Below are positions 56,364 to 64,000 of a stretch of 64,000 nucleotides of DNA, piece after piece. This DNA is from Stentor roeselii (lineage: Eukaryota > Ciliophora > Heterotrichea > Heterotrichida > Stentoridae): positions 95,319-159,318 of the forward strand of contig RSEH01000090.1 in assembly GCA_006503475.1 (NCBI GenBank), read 5' to 3'. Each line of letters opens with the position of its first letter. Position 1 is the stretch's first letter. Under the pieces are notes generated by a model. It was not told the DNA's origin. It made no database searches and saw only the letters and a list, made by a program, of their open reading frames with translations. The translations under genes and the position numbers were made by a program.

Positions 56364-59300
56364 CTAACTAAAGCTATTATTCGGAGGCAAAAACTTGTTA
56401 CATTCAGATATCGAAATCACATTCTCTAGATTTTGAATTTTCTCACTTTTTTCTTCTTCTCTTTCACTAATTGGATTTTCGTCTTTCTGCTGACTCAAAA
56501 CTTTTTTCTTATTCAATCTTTTGACCAGCTTCTCATAGTTTTGTTCAAAAAGACCCATAAAAAACCCAGTAAGGCCAAAAAGTCCAGAAACAGTTCCAAA
56601 CAAAGCCCCAGCAAAAAAGAAAAGATTTTGTTTTAAAAGTCTTTTGGTGATAAGAACACTGGAGTTGATTTCAATTAAAACTTTGACATACAAGTTAGAC
56701 ACAAAAGGAAAGTCGTCTGTGATGTGCTGACTTCCATACACTGGGCTGTTCTTTTCAGAGATATGATATCCAGTTACATCACTTTCCCATTTGCTCGACT
56801 CAGACTGGAAAAAGGAAGGAGTGGCTAGAAAGTAAAACTCACAAGGTGTAGATCCGATTAATACATATCCACTACTGGGTAATAATATTGAACTTACTGA
56901 ACTGTCTTCGTTAGGAATAGAAGAACTCGCTGTAAAAGTAAATTGGATTCCTGATGTGTAACTGAGACTTTCACTGATGTTGAAATTTACTTGAGCACCT
57001 GTTTTGAGTACTCCATCGAAACAAGTCACTTTGATAATGCAAGTTTTGTTGCTGTGTAATATGCACGAAGTTTGAGTGTCTGAGCAGTTGATGTTTGATA
57101 AGATTGGTTGGATTGAGGAAGAACATTCTGTATTATTTAAGCACTGCCCACCGAAAGCACCTAGAAAGAGAGAAAAAGAAAGGCTTTTTGACTCAAATGA
57201 AGATACTTCTGATTCCATTATGATTAAAGGTACCTGACCTTTCGTTTCTTCAATATTTGCTTTTGAGTATGTCAATATTGCTGAGCAGGTTATCATAAGT
57301 GAACCAATAATGAAAAAAACTGTGAAAAGTCCACCTATTTTAGTTTGTTTTTTTATGATATATTGACTCTGTTCATCGTCATGCTGAAGGTCATACAAGT
57401 CAAGTTTTTCCAAGTAATTTCTTAGTTTTTTGATAACCAAGCAACAGACAATAACAGCAAAGCTTGGAATAATCACCAAAAGTCGAAAAAGCCACAAATC
57501 TTTAGAAAGATCAGGCTCTTTGTACGATGGAGGTTGTGATGAACTGACTCTTTTTATATTATTTAAAGTTAAAGGAGTAGTGCTTCCAACTGGACAATAA
57601 AGAATATCTGAACAATTTTGGCATGTTTTAGCAGCACTTTGATTACTAAAAAAACCTTCAGAACAGGGAATACATTGAAGTTTACTTGTTGCTGCAATTT
57701 TACTATTATATGTTCCTGGTTCACACTCTTGACACTTCGAACTTCCTTGTATATCATTATAAGTTCCTACATCGCAAGGTTTACAAGTTCTTCCTGCAGT
57801 ATAAGTGCCTTTAGAGCAGAAAGCCTCACACCCGAAATCTTTACACAAATCTTCAACGTCAATCTTGGCTAAAACTGGATTTCCAAGCAAAGAAGAAATA
57901 AAAGAGTTTCCACCTCTTCCTCCTCCATAAACATACAAAGACTTGTTAAAATAAACAAAACCAGCTCCAAAACTAACAAAATTTAAAGTTTCTTTAAGAT
58001 CTACTCTCTCATTTCCTGGTCCATAATAGGTGATAGTATACATTGGATTCATATGCCAGTATTCGCCCCCTATACTTATCACATGATTATCAAAAATTAT
58101 CTGATTTGAAAGAGAAACTGGGTAAACTAAATCAGAAGGATAGTGAAAAACTTGCCAATTCTTAGATGTTAGATTGAAAAAATTTATTTGATCAGAACCA
58201 TATCCAATCTCTAAACACCCAAGTGAAACGTAAAATAAGTCCGAGTCAAGCCAACAAAATGGAGAACTCAATTTTTTAAGACCATCAGATGATAAAAGAT
58301 TGAATTCATTCGTGCCGATATCATACTCCCACAGTTCATTCAACATAGCTGAATTCCTTTCTCCACCATACAGAAAAATTTTGAAATTTTTCACTACTAA
58401 ACAAGAGCCTTTGGCTGGACTTGGGTTATTTGATGTTCTAGGTTTAAGTAGGGTCCAGAACCCAGTGATCGAATTAAAAATGTACATGGAATCTTCCAAG
58501 CCAAAGCTACTTACTCCTCCCCAAATAATGAAAATATCTCCGTCTGAGTTTGCTGAATGAAGATATCTCGGAGTTGGGATTTCACCTTTGGCTAGAACTA
58601 ACTCCCAAACATCAGATATCAAGTCAAATGTCCAGAGATCATTATAAATAGTTCTTTCATCTACTCCTCCAAAAACAAACAATTTAGAGTTGATTAATAC
58701 CATTGAATGATAAGTTCTTGGAGGAGGTTGCACCCAATTATCATTGATCAGTTTATGCTTGAAGTCATTTAAATTTATTTTACCGAATGAGTTCGAAAAG
58801 TAAAGTTCAGAGGCATTTGTGTAACTTCCGAAAATGTAGACTTCAGTTTCAATTTTAACCAATGCTAATTCAAAATAATCGATGAAATAAGGAACCAGGT
58901 TTAAACTTTTCCATTCTTTGGTATCCTCTAACAAATTAATCATTATGCTATTGTATTTATCATTTTCTATCTCATAGTTGATAGCACATATTAAATGCAG
59001 CGCATCCTTGTATATAAAGTGTGCAGGACGATATGCGCAGTTTGAGGGGTAATTGAGTTCTGAAATTAATGACCATCTCATATTGGTTAATGAATAACTG
59101 TATAAAGATGTAAATTTTACTTCAAAATTTTCCCCTCCAGTCTGTAAAATATTTCCATTATAAAAAATGATTATCGACCCAAATGAAGCTAGAGGTTTAT
59201 CTCCATTATCTGAAAGCTTTTCCCATTTTAAAGAACTGCAGTTTAACCTTAATACCAAGTACCTATACATATCTTTTATAGGACCATTATTAGTTTTTCC

Positions 59301-59774
59301 TGATTGAATCACAAAATACTGAAATCCATCAGAGGAATAACTTGTGTAAGCAAACTCTGAAATAGGACTTGGAGTCGAATAGGTTTGAATTTTACGCCAA
59401 GTAGTGATATCAAAGTCGAATTCCCAGAAATCATTTTTTCGACCTAGTTCAGAGAGACCGGCAAAAATATAAAGCTTGGATTCATTTAAACTTGTGAAAC
59501 CACCGAACATGAATCGGGCATCTATTTAAAATTTACCAGGAACCTCGGGTGAAGTAACAATGACCTTTTCCCAAAAAAATGACTCTAAAGAAAATTCCCA
59601 GAGGTCATTATAGAAGAAGTTTGTAGTATCACCACCAAAGATTATTATCGATTCTCTGGACTTCATGTAGTCTATAAACGTGTCTCCACGGAAAGGCGGA
59701 GGGGATCTAACAGCTGGAATAAAATCAACTTTCAGTGAGAAGCAGAGACAAAGATCTATAAATAACAATAACAT
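56364..59774 (-). CDS. Kelch-repeat and GCC2/GCC3 Cys-rich membrane protein
   Basis: Two exons: 59774-59537 and 59521-56364, with the intron GTAAATTTTAAATAG (complement 59522-59536) splitting the codon after E-V-P. Spliced length is 1131 residues, TAG. It has a signal peptide (MLLLFIDLCLCF), then kelch motifs to ~residue 600 (I-I-I-F-G-G, L-F-V-F-G-G-V-D-E, I-F-L-Y-G-G-E with following W residues). A GCC2/GCC3-type cluster follows (C-K-P-C-D-V-G-T-Y, C-Q-E-C-E-P-G-T-Y, C-I-P-C-S-E-G-F-F), then membrane helices near 735-760, 785-805 and 1060-1085. Such kelch/ephrin-like-Cys proteins are numerous in ciliates and probably surface receptors. Function unknown. Confidence 0.9.
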
Positions 59775-60496
59775 TTTATATTTTTTTAGACGAAAGTTAG
59801 ATAATTTCTTCTAAGTTAACAAGAAAAATAATAAGCAAAGGCAGTAATTGAAATTTAAGATTATTGTTAATAAACTCTTAGAATGATTAATTTATCGTCT
59901 TTGATTATATGATAATCAGTAATTTCAATAACATTAAATTTTTTAGTTTTAGGGTATTAAAATATAAGATAACTTGATTTACTTTTCTTGATATAAGTTG
60001 GATACTCTGGTTATATCATGATTAAATGTATAATGATATTAAATTATTCACAAGAAAAAATATTATGTATTGTGGATTAATGTATTATAGGTATTTTTAA
60101 AGAAAATATTTATGAAATTTATAAGGTTTACCTTATTTTAATCAAAGTAGAAGAATTTAAGTCTATTATTTAGTTATTCTTCTGATTTATCATTTTTGGG
60201 TCTCAATCCACACTAATTTTCCAAAGAATTGACCTAAGAAATCAGGATTATTATTACTCCGGTCATTGAATTATTATAACAGTTTATTTTTAATTATTTA
60301 TAGACTTTATTAATTCTTTTAACACATACTGAAAAATATGATCCCATCATAGTTCCCCTTTAATTACTTTATACTCAGATGCTAGCTACAACAGATCTCA
60401 AAACAACTCTAATAGTCAAGTGCAGATAATTTCACTAAATTAAAATTTTTCAAGGTATAGAATCCACAATCTAAAAGATAATGGAAAAAAATCTTT
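59775..60496. other. AT-rich spacer, nothing recognised
   Basis: About 720 bases upstream of the kelch gene start. No ORF, repeat or RNA gene is seen. The kelch promoter should lie at its left end. Confidence 0.55.
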
Positions 60497-61592
60497 TCAT
60501 GCCCAAATTAAAAAAATTTTATTCACAATGACACAATTATCTACTTGGTTATTTCGATTGAGGTAGCATTCACAGGTGAAAACTTTTTTAAGCCTTATGA
60601 AAACAGAAAAAAATTGTCTAAGAATTATCCAGGAAACTTCTTTCATGTTTGAAAGTGAATCATATCGAAGTTCAGGCCCGAGGTCAATATTTAATAGATT
60701 TGCGTTTATTGGAAAAATTTCAAAGTTGAACGATTCTGAAATTCTCAATAAATCATAGATTTATAAACTCGATTAAGTTAACGGAATTTGATGATAAAGG
60801 GATATATATATGTTAACAAGAGTGAAATGCGGTCTTTCTTATCCTTAAATCATTCATTATAAAACCATATAAACAATGATAGCATGTATTTCCTTCACAA
60901 TCAGAACTCCCATAAACACATTTCAAGCAAAATTGTTATTGATCTCCAGATGGAGAATTGAGCGTTGAAACTGAATAATCTAATTGACAATTTTGGCAAG
61001 TATAGTAATTCAAGCATAAATTATAGTCTTGGATACAACTATAGCATTTATAAATGTTAAGAAAATAGCCGATATTTCAACTTGTACAAATTTGTAAAGA
61101 ATCGCAGCTTTAGCATCTTGACATACACGAAATACAGATCCCGCTGTCCTAGAAAACCCTGAATCACATACTAAGCAAATATTTTTATCTTGGCGGTCTC
61201 TACAATGAACTAAGTATTGATAGCAAGTTTTATTAGCAACATAGAAGCCAGTCTCGCACTCTACTCAATCATAGAATCTAAAAAACTTTCACAATGGGCT
61301 CTAAAACTTTGATAAGTGATATTTACATCAAGATATTACCCATAATCACATTGAAGGCATATTTCAAGAGAATTGCAAGAAGTACACCCATAGAAGGAAA
61401 AAAGACACTATCCACTTAAACTCAGAAAGAATCCTTGATAGCATGTTAAGCATTAAAATTTATCACAATCAAATCACATATAAGAGCACTTATAACATAC
61501 CAAAGCTTCTTGATTCCAAAAAACCCAGCCTTTAACACTTGACAGTCGTCAGGACTTATTCATGTCAAGCAATACAAACCGCATTCCGAGCC
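60497..61592 (-). pseudogene. Broken furin-like/Cys-rich repeat gene
   Basis: From about 61592 to 60845 the minus strand encodes a chain of C-x-x-C modules of the furin/VSP type (for example C-T-S-C-N-S-L-E-I-C-L-Q-C, C-L-V-C-D-S-G-F, C-Q-N-C-Q-L-D-Y, C-Y-H-C-L-Y-G-F). They are cut by at least three frameshifts and about seven stops. Some stops fall where the repeat pattern expects Cys (TGA) or Gln (TAA, TAG), as in S-G-stop-C-L-F. The 83-codon open frame at 60748-60497, which has only a TTG start, may be its C-terminal end. Frameshifts plus stops make a pseudogene the simplest reading. Related repeats occur in the neighbouring kelch gene. Confidence 0.7.
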
Positions 61593-62289
61593 CTAAATTG
61601 AATTAAGGTCTTATCATAAAAATTTTGTTTGATATATAGGGCATCGAAATTTTAAGCTGGCATGTTTTTAGCATAAAACTAGTTGAATTTTGAGTTTTTA
61701 AGGAAAATTTCAAAGGATTAATCTTTATGATTATAATAAAGATTATTTAATTCTTGTTACAAATTTACTTTAATAATCATTAGAGTAGGCCTTGAAAGCT
61801 GAGCCTCAAAGAGAAAAGGTTAGATCACTTTAAGTTAATCAAGCTTCTTCGAGAAAAGACTTTGATTTGCCGATTTATTTAAAATACCGATATCTTGTTT
61901 AAGACTGTTCAATTATGTTGTAGAACTTGAAAACGAATATATCACAATAAAGGTTGTCGAAAATAGTAATACACTTCAAATATTTTGACTCTAGCAACCT
62001 TCTCAGTAGTGAAAAGTTGTAAGCATCCATTTACCTTATATTGTAAAAGATTTTTGGTTTTGTTGTGAGAGTGATTTATCTTCGAGAATTCGTTGTTTTT
62101 TAATCACTCTGTCATCTCAATATTTCAGAAAGGTTTCTTCTTAGTTTTAGCGTTCGACGCATATCCTCAAGAAATAATGATAATTTGAAATTCTTGTTTT
62201 CCTTCTTTATTCCAATAAATTTCTAGTCTATTCTTGAGAGATAAAAAGTATCACAAAAAATTTTCAAATACTTAACTTATCACATAATC

Positions 62290-62703
62290 TAATAGTCCCA
62301 TTCTTGATTGATTTCCTCACTGCAGCGATCTTTCCATTATCTTGCTTCATCTTTCTCCTGGTGACTTTCGTACTGTTGTTTCTCTTTCTCAGAAATGTTC
62401 TTCAAGATGACCCGACAATTCTTCACTTTGGCTGCAGTTCCTGAGGTGTTAATAATTTGGCTTGAAATTAATGAAGGATTGGTGATTTCTTTCTTATGAA
62501 TCGTTTAAAACACTTTTTCTAGAGGTTTTAGAACTTCTCGAGTTGAAATGCTTGCTTTGGTCCATCCACTTTCTATTTTTGTAAGAAAGCTTTTCTATAA
62601 AAGCTTAAGTTCATATATATAGCCTTTTTACCTTGATTGAGTTTGATCATTAAATCTTGCATGTGCAGGTGATTCGGATTTTTCTTCAGAAGTTTTATTC
62701 ACA
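62290..62703 (-). pseudogene. Possible relic of an HMG-box-like gene
   Basis: One minus-strand frame of about 137 codons with four internal stops (about ten expected). Near its end the pattern L-K-x-I-S-x-x-E-K-x-x-Y-x-x-x-x-x-x-K-D-x-x-R resembles the second and third helices of an HMG box, although the usual Trp is missing. The first part is basic and Ser/Thr-rich. Similarity is by eye only, and a chance match is possible. Confidence 0.3.
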
Positions 62704-63018
62704 GCTTAAAGGTTTTCGTGTGAGAAAGCTTCCATTAAGTGATGAATGATTTAAGAATTAAAGGATACTTTATTTATGATGTAAATATTTTGATTGAAAT
62801 TAGACCAGACTTTTGCATATTCTAAGGTTTTTAAAACTAATGTTTTATGATTAATAATTTTCGAAGTATCCTTTAATCAATTGAGAATATTAATTCATAA
62901 ATCAATCTTTCTATCAATATTCCCCCTTCCAAATAAAAATCTTTCCAACCTGATTAATTGAAATACAAAAAATTTGAAAAAAGTAATTTAAGTTCCTCCC
63001 AATTCTCTTCAATTTCTT

Positions 63019-63402
63019 CTAAGCCCAAACCATGGAAAAAACAACAATTTTCACCTCTACCCAATAGTTGCAGTGATTTTCTTTGAGCTTTAAAATAATT
63101 CTCTTAATTAGCAGGAGTGATGCTAGGCTCCAGTAGCCTTCTTTAGAATTTCCTGATTCAATAGAATTTTCTTGTTATTGTTTAGAGAAGTCGTTGTCCT
63201 GGTCGAACTTTTCAAAATATTGCTCCAAATTTTCAGATTTTCGAGGTTTAACTAGCGTTTTTCGTCGAATAAGATTTTATCTAAGGCCTTGATTCAAGAC
63301 TTCATTATGCACAATTATTAGTTGCACAAAATCTGCTTTTCTTTGAACACTTGGCAAAAATATAGGCTTAAATTCACTCTCCCCAGAATGAGTGCCCTTA
63401 AC
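63019..63402 (-). pseudogene. Possible decayed coding relic, two internal stops
   Basis: A minus-strand frame of 128 codons, beginning V-K-G-T-H-S-G-E-S-E-F and ending at TAG, has only two internal TAA codons where about nine would be expected. One interrupts a Gln run (S-K-Q-stop-Q-E-N), the other follows G-L-R. There is no recognised domain. It lies upstream of, and on the same strand as, the HMG-like relic, so both may come from one degraded gene. Confidence 0.3.
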
Positions 63403-63590
63403 AATACGATGTAAGAACCTACGGCTTACAAAGACAAATAGTGTAACAAAGAGGACTGCTTGAATTATTCGATATTGATTCGCTGAACTTTAGGACCCTA
63501 GATATCATTTGAAACATGTGTTTTCTGATTTTGACGCAATACTGTGGAATGTGTTATTTTTGAGTGTCTTGACAAGATTATTCTTAAGAT

Positions 63591-63710
63591 ACTTAGTGAT
63601 AGAAGAATTTGGTAAATAAATGCTAAACAAGCATGAAAAAAGCCTTTGATACTTAGTGATATAAGAAGTTGGGTACATAAATGTTAAACAAGCATGAAAA
63701 CAGCTATGAG
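63591..63710. repeat. Two-copy direct repeat, 60 bp unit
   Basis: ACTTAGTGATA starts copies at 63591 and 63651. The copies differ by scattered substitutions and small compensating indels but share blocks such as ATAAATG and TAAACAAGCATGAAAA. It sits in gene-poor DNA and creates a short minus-strand ORF with an internally repeated peptide, which is not called as a gene. Confidence 0.85.
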
Positions 63711-64000
63711 ACGGAAATTTTCGATAAAAATACAATTTTTAGGTAAATTTTATATTCAATCTTTACATCTAAACAATTTAAACAACTTCAAGGAAAATTC
63801 TCAAAAATTGAGCCAGAAAGACTCGAACTTGAAGGCAGACTCTTACAAATTTCCAGGGACCTGAAATAAAATGAGACTATTCTTAGACTTGCTAAGAATC
63901 TAAAATTTGGGTTTTGGGTATGATTGATTTAAATTTTTTAAATGGCTATAAATAATGAGTTGTGCTAAAGAAAATTGCCTTCAAACAGAGCTTATAGCAA

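Larger units (their letters stand above)
61593..64000. other. Gene-poor right end of the window
   Basis: Apart from two doubtful minus-strand relics and the 60-bp repeat, no intact gene is seen. Composition is AT-rich without the A/C or G/T asymmetry of real gene flanks. The window ends without a telomere repeat or a partial ORF that I can identify. Confidence 0.5.

Noticed and set aside
63505-63735. 76-codon minus-strand ORF
   Set aside because: It is produced by the two-copy 60-bp direct repeat and lacks any coding support.
63780-63850. tRNA-like segment (GTTCGAGTC box on the minus strand)
   Set aside because: A T-loop-like box is present, but the acceptor stem does not pair and no D-arm or anticodon stem can be drawn.
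1-64000. TGA read as tryptophan (Blepharisma code)
   Set aside because: No long gene contains an in-frame TGA and tryptophans are TGG. The four genes ending at TGA would gain only a few residues if it were read through.

Overview
The window reads as nuclear (somatic-type) DNA of a heterotrich ciliate close to Stentor. The main evidence is thirteen spliceosomal introns that can be placed by frame logic. Twelve are exactly 15 nt and one appears to be 14 nt. All but one begin GTA, and they end TAG, CAG or AAG. Other support: AT-rich sequence, very tightly packed genes on both strands, ciliary genes, a ciliate-like load of protein kinases, and long ORFs that use all three standard stops (roughly two thirds TAA, a quarter TAG, a few TGA) while tryptophan is TGG. 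This argues against the recoded heterotrichs (Blepharisma TGA=Trp; Condylostoma, all three stops recoded).

Layout. 1-622: 5' part of a secreted F5/8 type C gene running off the left edge. 623-2203: AT-rich, one doubtful relic. 2204-9355: CFAP20, a TBC RabGAP, a CCCH zinc-finger protein, a 1086-residue protein and a small hypothetical gene. 9356-11495: sparse, with an RNF170-like RING gene. 11496-35820: dense block with COMMD, ankyrin-nucleotidyltransferase, mitochondrial ATP synthase gamma, a minisatellite with telomere-like cores, dynamin, CH-domain protein, DYRK and PKA-like kinases, a cyclophilin-SYF2 fusion, coiled-coil proteins, an OSCA/TMEM63-like channel, a NEK kinase and a double-RING protein. 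35828-44023: small hypothetical genes, a cyclic-nucleotide-domain K+ channel, and a four-gene head-to-tail run ending in NHP2 and a diflavin reductase. 44043-54910: a 2050-residue surface protein, a basic protein, a TM9SF protein and an atypical kinase with a Cys-rich tail. 54911-64000: mostly gene-poor, holding a kelch/GCC2-GCC3 membrane protein, a broken Cys-rich repeat pseudogene, other doubtful relics and a short tandem repeat.

Most notable: spacers of 8 bp between divergent start codons; convergent genes whose stop codons abut or share a TTAA; a four-gene tandem run with 10, 5 and 5 bp spacers; sharp strand-composition switches at gene boundaries (one G in 209 bases upstream of the COMMD gene); a minisatellite with CCCTAACA-type cores beside the ATP synthase gamma start; and the cyclophilin-SYF2 fusion with a degenerate isomerase active site. 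Several starts below come from splicing short introns or from rejecting GTG/TTG starts.
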